Shown here one piece after another: positions 44,756 to 58,533 of a DNA stretch of 64,000 nt (position 1 is the first letter of the stretch; each line of letters opens with the position of its first letter). Position numbers and translations under genes: made by a program. Source of the stretch: Antedon mediterranea. Lineage: Eukaryota > Echinodermata > Crinoidea > Comatulida > Antedonidae. The notes beneath the pieces are model-generated. The model was not told the origin of the DNA, did not search any database, and saw only the letters and a program-made list of their open reading frames with translations. The stretch spans positions 27,657,001-27,721,000 of the forward strand of contig NC_092673.1 of the NCBI RefSeq assembly GCF_964355755.1, written 5' to 3'.

Positions 44756-47700
44756 AAGCAAGATAAACAATTTTCACTAGCAACTAAAACAGGTGAACTT
44801 ATGATTTCAAACTAATATTCATATGGCTCTTTTATTTAATTTGCCAAATTTTATGCAAACATTTTTTTAAACTTTCTAACAATTTTTGCAATGCTTTAAT
44901 ACTGTAGACTAATAGTAATTGTCATTTGTGCAATAAGTTTTTAATAATTCTTGAAATCCCTTTTCTTCATCGCCCGTCCTGCCATTTTTCATCCCCACTT
45001 TTTGTACGCTTGTGTGTTGATTGGTTGATGATGTTGAGGTGAAATTGACTTGTATTGTTATAAGAACATTTTATTCTTATTTCTGCATCAATTCCGATTC
45101 TCCTAACCTCCCCCAGCCATTATATCCGATCTGGATACAAGAGGGGTCGTATATTACCTCTTATTGGTGTGATTGTTGATGCGTATCATGATATTGAAAT
45201 ATACTTTTCCAGTTCAATCATTGTTTTCATTCTCTTGCCTCAAAACATCTATTAATTGTTTTATGTATACATGGATGTTATTGATTATTATTGTTTCTTT
45301 GATGTTAAATAGGCATAATTTGGTTTTGTCTGATTTTAGGTTTGTTTTGAGATAGTTAGGTTGGTTATTGATCTGAAATTGGAACTATTTTAATTGCATA
45401 ACTTTATAAATGATTTGATTATTTTATGAACTAAAGAATGATTTATTGATGAATTTGATCATGTCAATCTAATTAAACAATTCATGAAGTATGTTTTTTT
45501 ATATTTTTTTTACCATACATGTTTTTATTTTTAATACAATTGGAACTATTTCAATTGCATAACTATAAATAACTTGATAATTATTTTATGAAATAATGAA
45601 TGAATTATTAATGAATGATTATTTCAATCTAATCAAACAATTCATGAAGTATGTTTTTTGATATTTTTTTACCATATATGTTTATATTTTTATCCAAATG
45701 TTAAAAAATGTACTTATAATTTTTGGATTTTCAATGCATAAGCCCAATAGGTTCTTGCATACCAAAAGATTAGAGGTAAAAAACCCATAATGTAAATATA
45801 GCACGCGATATCACTGGTTAGCTCTCAAACGAAACTCCTTATCAAGCCCTTTACAGCGGTAAGTTTTGCTGGAAGGATAACATTTTTTGGTTTGTTTGGA
45901 ATACCAAAACACCCCCCATGGGCCTTGTAGCACCCTGTCTGTTTACCCTTACATTCACAAGTACATTTTACCCACAATAGCTGTTTACATTATTTACATA
46001 CTATAAATAAACATTCATAAAACTTAATACACCATCAGGGGAATTATTAGGAAAGTATTACTTATTATATAATAAGGCTTGTTGTTGCATGTAAGTTGTT
46101 GATGCATATCATTTACCAAGAAGACTTCTGCCAGGGCTGGGCTTGTACTGTAAGTATACAAATACAAATAGCAATGCTGTCTAAACGATTCATAATTGAT
46201 ATTAATGACAAAGATTTAATGAAATGTTTTTATTAATAACTGACTAAAAATAATATAATTAAATTAAAATTTAAATATTCTGATTATTGATTTATTATGT
46301 CTTCATTATAATATAAAATTTATTTATTTATTTATTAAAATGTATTTTTGATACCAATGATATATTTTGAAATATTAACAAACCAATCTTTTCACAATTA
46401 GCATAATATTGATGATGCTCACATTTTTTTTACAGTACATGTTTTAAATACAAAACTATTTCTTTTTTATGCTGTTGTATAAAACATAATTTTAATAAAT
46501 ATTTTGGAACAGTTTTACAATCATTCCAAAGAATTCCATATTTTTTCTATTGTATATAAAACTTACTATTACAGGGACATTGTTTGATATATAGTGGCCA
46601 TAACAATTTAATCTTAATAGGCTACAGAAACTTTTTTTGCCATCAGCTATGCATACTTATCGGTTGGTGTTATGTAATGCAATTTCAATGCCATATTTTC
46701 CATATGTTGAATGCCATATCATTTTTTTGTTTATTATGCGATTGATAAACTATTTGAATAACATGTGTTCCTATTTGAATATTGAAGTATAATTTACATA
46801 TGACTTTTAACCAATCAGTTTTGTCTTGATTTTTAAAGAATAACATTATGTCTGGTTTTTTTCCTAATAATTGTTAGTCTTTGATGATTATTTTTCAATG
46901 AATGAATTGTGTATATTATTATTATTTTATTATAGAATTATTCAACGTCAACGTGCATAGTATTTATAGAACATTCACTCAATTTGCATATTCAGTTAAT
47001 AAACACATGTGGTGCATTTTTAGAATTTGAAGACATTTGCATAAATGATATAATATGATATTTGTTGATATATTTGCTTAGCTTGATCCGTTTTTGTTTT
47101 TTACTTTCCAAACAGACTGCTAGAGTTGTATTCGGTGAAGCGTGTAGATACATCACCAAATTAAAGTAACAATTCATTTCATCTTGACAATGATTTTAAT
47201 AATTTAATACCATAACCATACATTGTTCTTTTTATGATGATACTGAATATGATATGAAATTATATATTTTTTTATGATGATAAACTATCGTACTACTATA
47301 CTATTGAATTTTAAATGTGATACATGATTAATATTTTGATAGGAAATTTAAATAAACTTCATCAATAACATTGTTTTGTTTTTTTTAAATAAAATAAATG
47401 CTTCTATTTTTATTGATCATACCATGATATTTTTAAACAATAATTCATGTCTGGTTTTTTTTTTTTGGTTGCTATTATAAAAATGAATTTCGTATCCTTG
47501 CAGATAATTTTACAGTTCTCATATTTTAATTGTGCTTTAAAACTCAAAATGGAATTTTAAATCTGCTGTTAACACTATAAGATTGACATTTTCCTCATTT
47601 ATTGATTATTGGCTATTGATAACTATTGATTGATTATTGGAAGTATTTTCTGATTGATCACGTTGATGTAATTTGTGTTTTTACTATTCTCAAATCTCAT

Positions 47701-48996
47701 TCTTTATTATTACTACTTTTTGAATGAATACATTTTGATTTATTCTTTTTTTTTTATTTATTCCTCCTCCATGAAAGACCATACATTCAATATTGCAGAT
47801 CTTTCATAAAAATAGTCCTTGTATTATATAATTTATTATCGGTGTTAAAACATAGGATTTTCTCTTATATACAGTATATCGTTTAAAGCTATCATATTTG
47901 ACTAAGCTCTATTATAACTAATGTTAGGATATATCTTAGACAGGCTGATTTTTGTTTCTGCATTTAAATATAATGAATGAATATATTAATTAGTATCTAT
48001 TACAGTACAGGGATAGTTTAAATGGTTACATTTCTAGTTTCTTCCAAATCATGAATTGTTTTTGTTGATGTTGTTTGTTTATTTTTTGTTTTGAGGATTT
48101 TTTAAATGTATATTATTTTTAATAATGTGATTTACATGTGTAAGTTTGTACATTTTACAAATACTAATAACTATGCATTTTATTTCACTTTTTATTAATT
48201 ATTCATTGCTTGAAATGAAAATGGGTATGAAGTTGAAAAATGGTGATGGGTTACCTAAGCATTTCAGTTTACATGTGATGGGTGCACATTTGCACAGGGG
48301 TGATTGACCTTAAATAGCGAGAATAGACGATGTCATTGCATGGTGGCGGAGTGGTTTTGCATGGTGATTTAGTGTTAAATGGTCAAGATTAAATTTGGCG
48401 TAGTGAGGATTGAATTTGGCGTAGTGAGGATTGAATTTACAGGGACATAGTGAGAATGAAGTCACACTTCCTGATATAGTATGCTTGTGTGAGTTTAATT
48501 GTTAATGAAGTTTGTTTTGTTTTTGCACCATGTTGATGAGTGACAGTGATGATGAAGTTGTTAATATTGTTTAAAACACTTGAATTCCATGATGTTGCAA
48601 CATGTATATTTTTATATATTTCCAGGCTACAATGTTGGAGTTGATCACACATTATGTATTGATAAATTTGATTGATTGGAATCGATCTATTGATTGATTC
48701 ATTATCGACGAGTATCATTGACCTTTTGACGTCCGATGATGACCATTACCTTCAGATGTTGATTTAAATACTTGCAAGTCCGGTCAAATTAGAATTTAAA
48801 TATTTAGGAAGTGTTTTTATAGTGTAAACTTCATGTAAATATTTAACGAAGGTAAGAAACGGTTACAAATGTTTTACTGTAGTTAAGATTATTGGGTCAA
48901 TTTAAGTTGTATTGTATACGCCTGTCAATTTTTTTACATTTTTTTTTCTGTAAATTATCGTTAATATGCTTAAGATGTGCTGTCTTCCTTGAGTAG
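44756..48996. other. AT-rich region behind the FUBP stop codon
   Basis: About 4.2 kb of very AT-rich DNA with no recognisable ORF and few transposon copies, unlike the rest of the window. It includes a tandem duplication of about 160 bp (45380-45697) and a short 21-bp tandem near 48393-48445. It may be the long 3' UTR of FUBP, or, if the exon-like segments at 48997 and 49611 are real, a terminal intron. AATAAA occurs near 46004. Confidence 0.5.
45380..45697. repeat. Tandem duplication, period about 160 bp
   Basis: TTGGAACTATTTTAATTGCA to CCATACATGTTTTTATTTTT is repeated from 45540 with about 10-15% visible change. Both units contain AAACAATTCATGAAGTATG. Confidence 0.85.
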
Positions 48997-49041
48997 GTGT
49001 CCGATGACCTCCGAGATTGGCAGGATGACCTCATCGTTGTC
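48997..49041 (+). other. Candidate alternative FUBP exon (45 bp, phase 0-0)
   Basis: A pyrimidine-rich tract plus TAG precedes GTGTCCGATGACCTCC, and the segment ends at a perfect GTAAGT donor. It encodes VSDDLRDWQDDLIVV in the phase that follows FUBP exon 19 (which ends in phase 0 at 44130). It is clearly GC-richer than its surroundings. Skipping exon 20 in favour of this segment is possible; no transcript evidence is available. Confidence 0.4.
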
Positions 49042-49610
49042 GTAAGTAACTAGTACAAATTTGAATCATTCAGTAAATGATTCCCTAATCAAATAATGTG
49101 CTTAATGTTCACATTCATTATGTATAAAATATAGCTTGTTAATTATATTATTTACCATTGACTTACATTAGAGATGTTAATTGATAATAATACTTGTCTT
49201 GGTTGAAATGTAAAATTTTATTTAAGTGAGGAATAAGCATTTAGGTAAGTATGTGTTACGACAACAGAGCCTACAATTTTGTTTCATGTTATTTTTAATT
49301 CCTGCAGTTAAACTATGTAGAATTTGGTGAAATACTAAATTAGTTACAGCACTGTATTTCCAATATAAATTTGCTAACTCACTTAATTCTTATCTTTTAG
49401 TTGTTTAACAACAAATTTACTATGGTTTTAGAATGATATCTAGTAACATGCACTACTAAATAGTTTGTGAAGCGAGTTCAGGAATTCTACATAATTAGAA
49501 ATATTGGCAGAATGTTCATTGTGTTTTTACTTCAGCTAATGTATAACTAAACAACATGTTATTGTTGACTTGTTTTTGTGTTTGTGATTGTTGTGTGTGT
49601 GTGTGTTTAG

Positions 49611-49649
49611 GATCAGGCACTCGCATTGAGGTGTAGGCCCAAGTTCTAG
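49611..49649 (+). other. Candidate alternative terminal FUBP exon
   Basis: A GT-repeat/T-rich acceptor ending TTTAG leads into an ORF encoding DQALALRCRPKF and then TAG (49647-49649), in the phase left by the 45-bp segment at 48997. An AATAAA lies near 49814. Together the two would replace the normal PQY ending of FUBP by 27 residues. Confidence 0.35.
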
Positions 49650-52600
49650 AGAAGTCTATGATCAGGTGTGTAGCAGGAGCTGGTACCCACCTCCGTACCA
49701 TGGATGGTTAATGCAAGCAAGAAGCCTAGTAGGCCTAGCATTTGGTGCATATTGTTAACAAATTAATTGTATTATTCACTTTCATGCTTGTAATTGATTT
49801 ATTGTATGTTTATAATAAAATGTTTCATTCGATATTTAAAGTTTATCATTTTGTATATTGATAATGGTCTACTACACTGTACAACACTAACATGGAGCAA
49901 ATATGAAAGCACCAGCTTAAAAGTGTTATTTATTTTATTTAGAAACTGTTCAAATTTTATTTTTGTACAGCTTACTATGTCGGTCTGTCTGTCGGTAAAC
50001 ACTAATTTGAGCATGCGACTGCAGTCATGTATATGGCCTTGTTTTTTAATAGACTTCATCACCGCAAACGATACAAATAAAAAAACCAAAGCACAAAGGC
50101 TGTGAATGAAAAGAAATGAACAGTTGGCAAGCACCTCTTTCTACATCCCCCTCCCCAGACTAAATAAAATTCCATGAAAACAAACATTTACGATATAAAG
50201 ATAGCTGAAATTGTACTTTTCGTATAATAAAAAAAATACAGTATTTTGTTTAAATCTACTTATAAAGTTCACTTTTACAGCTAACAAATTAAAATTATAT
50301 ATACTGTATTTACAGAAAAAATATTTAAGAAAAAAAAACGTTTAAAAATTAAACCCAGACAATGGACTGACTGATTACTGTTCTTAAATAAATAATGTTG
50401 GAAAAAGTGAATTGCTGTAATACATGGCCAATTATATTCAGTAACATCTCTCCTCGAAATGCAAACCTCGTCACGTATTTTGGATTCGTATAGCGCCCGC
50501 TAAAAATTCTTCGTATTTTGGACCGATGTTCACCAACCCGACTTCGACTTCGCTGGTCCATGGCCACCACGTGAATTAAAAGTTCAGGATTATCTTCGCG
50601 CCAAATTCCGACGATCTAATGTAAAAATACGACATCCGGAAATATAAAAAGTGAGTTTATAGGCTAAGTTTACAGTTATATTTATTTATAATTACTAATT
50701 ATTAAGGTATTTTTTCAAAGAAGTGAATGTTCTTGCTTGCTGTAGGCCTAGCCTACCTAGAGAGGCTATATTAATATTATGGGGACACTGGCCTCCTACG
50801 TTAGGCCGCCATGGACAAAACACCTATGGTGTTCGCCTCCTAGATTATTCGGTCACTCGGCCTACTAAAAAACTTCTAGGGAGGGCCTACTAACAGTCAC
50901 TGGGTAGAGGCATAAAACACTGAAAAGCAAGATTCTCCCCGACCTGCTCTTCACTGGTTTCACGTAGATTTCACCTTTCTACGAGCGATTAGTGAGCGAT
51001 GGGCTAGGCCTCGTAGGCCTAAACAGAAGTCGCTTCACCAAAATTGCGATCATCATAGTAAAAGCATCAACGAAAATCGGAAAAGGATGCCTTTGATACG
51101 ATTTTTGTAAAATTTCAATTTGTTCTCGAGTGGTTTTATGTTTTTTTTCGCAATTGAAACTATCAATTTGATAAATGGCGATCAAGTTCATTTGATGGTT
51201 TAAAATAATGTGGCATTATGAGTGAAAAAACGCAAAAAGTACAGAGGACTACAGTAGTTTAGTGAATCGTGAATGTTTCAAACCACGCGGACGCATAGGT
51301 CTATGATTTATCTGCTCATGTAGACGTTGAGGCCTACGATGGTGACAGATTTGGCAGCAATATATTGCTTATATAGCAGATTAGTTTATTATTATTTATT
51401 CAGGCAAAAGATACATTTTACAAAATATAATACACGACACAAGACAATTCTATACGTTGTTCAACTTCCGCCATATTTCAATGACAATCCTCTTTCTTCG
51501 TTAACATCCGCCAAGCCTAAATTAAGCAGCACACCGTAAGGCAAACATAGTGTGCTAATGTCATTTCTGGGGAAAAAAATTTCTAGTCTTTAACAAACGG
51601 CTTCTTTCATTTCTGTCATTTTTTCAAACATCGAACCAGACCGTAAAATCAAGCCTATGTACGTCTACATTACCCGTTGTCATCATTATTGTTTATTTCT
51701 TGTTCAAACGAGAGAAATAATCGCGGATTCGCTCAAATGTGACGCGTCATTTGACTGCTGATCCTACTGTACTTTGGAAAAATAGTGCAATCTCCAAAAT
51801 AGTGTCTCCTGTTACGTCGTGTTAGAATACTGTAGTCCAAACAACGAACTTTTCGCTAATTATCCCTACTCGTACAATGAGTCCATCCATAATATCTCTA
51901 TCCATATCCTGTCATATCTCTGGTCCAGCAGGCAATGAATACACCCAAATTATCTTGGTCTTTTCAACAGTGAAGTTCGACAAACCGGACGGAAATTTCA
52001 ACAACATTGTGTTTTCGATTGGTTATTTCTTCCGACGACAATGTTCTAAATGCTGTTATAAATCGATCGGCGTTTGACATTTCAGACACCAATCATATCA
52101 TTACACTATTAGCTAGATTGTCTATCCAGTACACAAATGTATTATAATAGTTCGTCAACCTGTGTATAATTTTATTGCTTAGTGGCGGGTTTCTCGATGT
52201 TAAATGCGAGTGAAAATAAATACATTACTGGTATAATATCAATAGTGTCAAATTAGCATGACAATACATGTTAAGTATTGTGGAACATAATATGTCCCAA
52301 TGAGGTAAAAGAAACTTCTGGTTGTCAAAATTTGAGAAAACATTGTTATGCAACATACAGTTCTTAAAGTAGTTTTAATGTGACGTGGAAATTAACATTT
52401 CTCAGATAGACATGCCACTATTTACAGTCACCATTGATGACTATATCATAACGTAAATAATAATAAATAAATAATTAAATAATTATTGTTATGTGTTATA
52501 TATTGTCTCGATAGTCGGTGAGCATTTTATCAAAATACAAAGCAAGTCATACTAAAGGAAAGTTGAAGCAAATTGACTTGTTTAAAAATTACTCTTTGCT

Positions 52601-54848
52601 GTTCAATATGGATACCAATCGATTTATATTGTTATATTGACTCAAATATGACTCACTTGTGTTTGAAATGAAATACCATTGGTGCAAGGCCCTTTGTCAA
52701 CATAAATGCTTGGAATGTTATGATGTAATGGTATTACGTTTTTATAGAAAAGCCATAAACTTCCTTATCGAGCAGTAACGAAATAGAGGCCTTGTATTGA
52801 TTTGTTATTGTTATTGCATGCTCGCAGGGTATTTGAATATTGTATGGATGGCTATTATGGTTCCCCGGGTATTTCCAATGAGTGTGACGGATGAACAATT
52901 TAAAACACGTGACACAATATGGTTCTTTTGAAAAATATTGTGATTGAAAGCTTTCAGAACAAATATGGTAAATTAAAATAAAAACTTTTTACCATGTCAA
53001 TTTTCTATGTTTTACTACTATCAATTGGCTGGAATAATAAAGGAGGTAGCACTTGTGATAGGCCTCTTACCATAAAAGAGTGATTAGTGATGTGTCGTTT
53101 TGCAAGACAATTAATAAATTAGATTTTTTTTTAAAGTGAGGTTTTTTTTATGATGCCAACATTTTATTGTTACCGTTATTGTTTTTGTATTTTTTTTCTT
53201 CTATTATAGTAATTTTTGAAAATTATAAATGTGTGTCGTGTATTTTTTAATATTTTAACAATTCAAAATGATTAATATAACATAATTAATTAATTATTGT
53301 ATGTGACGGATGAACAATTTAAAGCACGTGACACAGTTGAATCTTGAAACATGTTTGATTGAAAGCATTTATACAAACTTTATAACATTTTATTATGTCA
53401 ATTATTCTATGTTTTTACTGAGTATACTATCAATAGAAATTAATTTCGTCCGCATTAATAGAGAATGTCAACACAGACCTACATTACTTCGTTTGTACCG
53501 AATGTTTGGAACTTTACTTTGAGAAGTACATAATTGTTAATGTTTTTAATACTGAGAGTCATTTTTCGCGTTTCTCTTCGAGGAGGACTACAACTACAGA
53601 GGAAGACTTCGGTTGCAGAATCTTTAAATTGTACCTGGAATTATTTTCGACGTTTTTGGTAACCTTTTCAGTATTTTAAAATATAATAATGGTAATGTTT
53701 TTAGAATTAAAACCATTACTTGCAACTTTTTTATATAATATAGGCCTAGTCTTCGTAGGCATACAGTACATAATTAGAAATCCAATTATTTATTTACACA
53801 ATATGTAGGCTAGGCTCTATACATACATCTAGGCCTATAATCATTACATTGCAGCTTGCGTAGGCATAATATTAGCTTTTAAAATGATTAGTTATAATGC
53901 TTTCTTTAGTTAGTAAAGTAATATGACCATATTTTGCAGTATTTTGGGGAATGTTCGATTCACATGAAGGATTTGATTTATTTCCGTAATTACTACGGAA
54001 ATTCTGCCCAATATTACGGACGTAGGGAAATGAAGATAAATATATGGAACTACGGAAATACTTCAATGATGGGGAATCCCCGGCAAAATGCAATAATTCA
54101 ATTTATTACTTCGAAAACTGTTTTTTTCGTGCAGCAATTCGCCAAGCGGCCAACTGGAAAAAAAGCTTATTTTATGCTTATAAACTGCATATCAAAAACC
54201 GTGATAAATTTAAATGTGGCGTCTCGTCCCGGACCGAATCGTCTCAGGGCCGAATCGTCCCGCTACCAACAGCACTAGTCTAGGCCTAGAAGATAGTCTT
54301 AAAACAATTATACTAGCCTAGGAGGTAGGCCTAGCCTTGAAGAGAAAGCACATTATTAATTATTTTATTAATTATTATTAATAATAATAATAATAATTAT
54401 TATTATTTATTATTACTCAAGGACGGTCTAAGGACCTAGCCTAGAGAGAGTTAGGGCTAGGCTAGTAGTAGTAGGCCTCACTCAGCAGCTAGCAGTTATA
54501 CTATATAGGCCTAATATAATAGGCCTAGCGCTAGGAGTCGAGTAGGCTTTAGTTTATAATACAAAAATCCCCTATTATATTATGGACAACACAATGGATG
54601 GCGCACTACTCCAATAAAATCCCTTATTGTGGACAAAAAAATCCCCTATTTTGGACAGTCAATTATAAACCAGTAGTAGGCCTATTAATTATAGCGTTTG
54701 AGCGAAACTGTCCGTTATTATAAATTATGCAAATTAGGTGACCCAAGGGTCATTTCGCTTGGCACCCCCATCAAAAATGTAATTAGTATAGGGTAGGCAA
54801 CCTGCATACAAAATTTGGTGCTTTTGGAAAAAAAGTGAACAGACTCCA
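49650..54848. other. Gene-poor region
   Basis: Mostly AT-rich non-coding DNA. Weak candidates only: a minus-strand ORF at 51191-50979 with a homeodomain-like stretch, and a minus-strand ORF at 50570-50349 with no recognised homology. A TAA-rich microsatellite lies at about 54360-54415. TAGGCCTA motifs are dense at 53740-53870 and 54280-54540. I could not assemble any gene here. Confidence 0.45.
54099..54275 (+). repeat. Partial copy of the 59.35-59.88 kb repeat
   Basis: CAATTTATTACTTCGAAAAC, GCCAAGCGGCCAAC, AGCTTATTTTATGCTTATAA and the terminal CCGAATCGTC repeats occur in the same order as at 59531-59870. About 150 bp of the middle are missing in this copy. Confidence 0.75.
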
Positions 54849-54925
54849 CTAGATAGGCTATATTGTGGACAGATTTCACCAACACTAGATAGGCTATATT
54901 GTGGACAGATTTCACCAACACTATT
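54849..54925. repeat. Tandem repeat, 36-bp unit x 2
   Basis: ACTAGATAGGCTATATTGTG followed by GACAGATTTCACCAAC is repeated twice, then begins a third time and runs into the larger 720-bp duplication. Confidence 0.85.
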
Positions 54926-56349
54926 ATATTATATATTGGTACTTTCAGATTATTATTTTTATTGATGCGCGCCAAGTAGTTTAGACGGAAAAATTGTGAT
55001 TTTTTTTTCAATTTGGTGAGTTTATATAGTAAAATTGTTTACTGTTACATGGCAATGCACAATGGCCAATTCCGTTACCGCTCGTCTCTGTGTAGATTGG
55101 CCTTTGTTAATACTGCCATTGTTTTGTAGGCTGGTGGTTCTTATCGCTGAAAGTTTTGGCGCCAAAAACCGCCGACTAATTCTGAACACCTGTTCCGAGG
55201 CGGATTCCCGCTCATATTATATTGATTAATTCCAACAAGATTTAATTACAGTATAGGTCTAGGCTTTACCTATTTCAGATAATAAGATTTTGGTAAGAAC
55301 ATTTTAAATCAAACATTATTCGAAGTGAGTAGGCTTTTAGGCACGTCTATTTAGGCTAATTCCCCGTATACAACAATAGCACGGTATCAGGCGGTCTCTT
55401 GGCTAACGAGGATAGCGCGCCTACATGACGATTGACGGCCCGAGCACTGCCGGCCGGATCGTAAATAAAATGGGGCCATTCAGGTGTTATAGTTTGATAA
55501 AAATATTCATTGCTTCGATGGTGAAAAATTGTATGCAGGGGGACGGGAGTGGTAACATTTATTAAGGGCGCGGGACCCTCCCCGCGTTTTAATGTCATTA
55601 TTTGAACTCTTCCGTCAATCGAAAGGCGGACATTTCACCAACACTATTATATTATATTGGTACTTTCAGATTATTATTTTTATTGATGCGCGCCAAGTAG
55701 TTTAGACGGAAAAATTGTGATTTTTTTTTCAATTTGGTGAGTTTATAATAGTAAAATTGTTTACGGTTACATGGCAATGCACAATGGCCAATTCCGTTAC
55801 CGCTCGTCTCTGTGTAGATTGGCCTTTGTTAATACTGCCATTGTATTGTAGGCTGGTGGTTCTTATCGCTGAAAGTTTTGGCGCCAAAAACCGCCGACTA
55901 ATTCTGAACACCTGTTCCGAGGCGGATTCCCGCTCATATTATATTGATTAATTCCACCAAGATTTAATTTATAGGTCTAGGCTTTACCTATTTCAGATAA
56001 TAAGATTTTGGTAAGTACATTTTAAATCAAACATTATTCGAAGTGAGTAGGCTTGGGCACGTCTATTTAGGCTAATTCCCCGTATACAACAATAGCACGG
56101 TATCAGGCGGTCTCTTGGCTAACGAGGATAGCGCGCCTACATGACGATTGACGGCCCGAGCACTGCCGGCCGGATCGTAAATAAAATGGGGCCATTCAGG
56201 TGTTTTAGTTTGATAAAAATATTCATTGCTTCGATGGTGAAAAATTGTATGCAGGGGGACGGGAGTGGTAACATTTATTAGGGGCGCGGGACCCTCCCCG
56301 CGTTTTAATGTCATTATTTGAACTCTTCCGTCAATCGAAAGGCGGACAT
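54911..56349. repeat. Recent tandem duplication, two units of about 720 bp
   Basis: Unit 1 is about 54911-55632 and unit 2 about 55633-56349. They begin at TTTCACCAACACTATTATAT and end at GTCAATCGAAAGGCGGACAT. Differences are a handful of substitutions and short indels, so the duplication is young. Both units keep the same 80-codon minus-strand ORF (55598-55356 and 56314-56072) and a 64-codon plus-strand ORF, but the high overall identity alone explains that. Each unit also carries the GTTACCGCTCGTCT motif found in the inverted-repeat element at 12187-12545. Confidence 0.9.
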
Positions 56350-58530
56350 CAATAGCCTATTGACCGCGCCTACATTTATTATTACATTTTGTTCCTAAAT
56401 AAAATCGCGGATACGTACGTTACGTACCTATTTCGCTTGATTCCTATCGCCCTTTGGTACAGCTTACTAAAGAGTGTAGGCCACACTACCTGCCGTTCGT
56501 AGTCCCATTCCATTTATGAATTGATTTATGATTTGGTGATTTTCCCTACTCGATCCTCACACAGTTATTTGTCGTATTCGAGTGTACCGTTGAGTAGTTT
56601 TTCCGTTGAGTACTTCTTTAACGGAGTATTTTGAGCGTTGAGTTGAGACCCGCGTTGAGATTGTTCTTAACGAAAAAGCTTTCGTTTTCAACGTTTTCTA
56701 TTCGAATGACTTTCTGTTGAGCACAAATTTACAATTCGAATACAAAAAGTACTCAACGAATCTTTACGTTGACAACGGAAGTTCCCAATCGAATACGAAC
56801 AACATTTCCTCTTATCAATAGCGATCCTCGATAAAATAACCGACGGAACAAGGAAGTGATTGTATAAAGAGTAAAATTGTTATGGTCCTGAATACAAGTA
56901 TTATAATGAATTTAGGATAACAATTTGAAACACGTTTTGGGGGATTTTTCGTGATTAATCGGTCCTAAAATCGGCATTTTTAGACGATGATATTTGAAAT
57001 TGGAAGTAGGCTACTGAGTTTGTGTTATAGTAAACGTCCTCATAGAATGAAACTTTGTCTATCATTACGTACACTAGTATCATTAAACATATGAGTTGAA
57101 ATCGATTCGGAGCATTGCATTTTTGCGTAATTCCGGACACGACGATCAACACTCGCATAGAGAACATTGTAGTTGCTCTGGAATTATTTTCTAAACTTAT
57201 GGCTACAGTGTTTATATATTATTATTTTACTTTCACTGAAAATGGAAATCTCACTGATTGTATCTCAACGAAGACTAGCTTCAAGCATCCTACACCAAGT
57301 AAGTATTTAAATTTAAAAATGAATTTTAACTTGTTGCAAACAATAGGCCTAAACCCAATACACATGAGTCGACAATAAATTATTATATGCAGTATCGTGT
57401 CTTCTGACAGGATACTTGTGGGATTGTAGTGATTATTGGGTTATTAATAGGAGCTAATCAAGGTGATAAAGTTATCGAGCCTGTATGTTGCCGTTTCAGT
57501 AGACATGATACTGTTTATTGTGGCTAAGACATGTACTGTGTCCGAGAATCATCTGATTAGGTTTAAGTTGATTTAGACTGAGATATGAAAATGAAAAGCA
57601 CCACCCCGGAGGAGCGGGACAGGCCCCCATGACTCATCTGATCCGCATGATGGGCATGAAAAGGTTATTAAAATAACGTACTCTAATCTAAATTTAAAAG
57701 CATTAATTAGTTTGAGGAATTATTTTCATGTTTATTATTGTTTATTTTCATATTTTGTTCATACAATGGCGTTGTGGAATTCAATAAGTTTGTATACGTG
57801 TTTCTAATCCATTGTTACCCCGCTAGATAACGATTGTTAACTCACGCACGTAAATCACAATAACCATCCTTTTATAGTCTTTTCTGATATTTATTCCTTT
57901 ATAAGGGTACATTTTTGCGGTATCATCAAAACCAGAACTAGGCTAAACATGGTTAACTTTAAAAAGCTTGGTCGTAAGAGAAAATCATCAGACCGTCTGG
58001 GTTTGATAATTGTGTGCGGCATGACCACCTCGAGGAGTCCATACATTACATTTTCCAGGGAAGGGATCCGGGAAGGGATCATCGTAAATCAGGTAAGTAG
58101 TATTTTAGACTTTCCTAGGTTAAAGCATGGCACGGTTTACAACTATAGTAGAATGAGATGCGAAGCATCCTCTTATTGCATGATGTGGGTATCTTTCAGC
58201 ATCGACATTCATAGACAGTGTATACCGCGATCCCTATCCCTATACATCCCTATTAGTATTAGTTTTAGGGGCAAATCGTTGAACCTAAATTCGTTTTAAT
58301 TGGCAATAACTAATTATCTAACTCAACTTAATTAGTAAACAGGGTTACATTAGGTGGTTAACATCAGTAGCCTAACGAAAGTATGAACCAACTATATGTA
58401 GGCCCATCGAGTAGGCCTAAATATTTTAAAAGTAACGCGCGATTTACCGAATTTAACCCTTAGGCCTATACGTAAATTTATATTAATTAGTGACGGATTG
58501 TGCTTTAACATAAAAGTCCCAATCGCACGG
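56350..58530. other. Non-coding stretch with weak exon-like ORFs
   Basis: A region rich in CGTTGAG motifs in both orientations (about 56571-56801) looks like a worn inverted-repeat element. Two plus-strand ORFs end at good splice donors: 57115 to about 57299 (before GTAAGT) and 57949-58092 (before GTAAGT). Neither shows a family I recognise, and no joining exons were found. Confidence 0.4.
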
Positions 58531-58533
58531 GTG

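Noticed and set aside
56571-56801. Inverted-repeat transposon based on CGTTGAG motifs
   Set aside because: Only short pieces of the ends pair (TTCGTATTCGA) and no target duplication could be defined, so it is not listed as an element.
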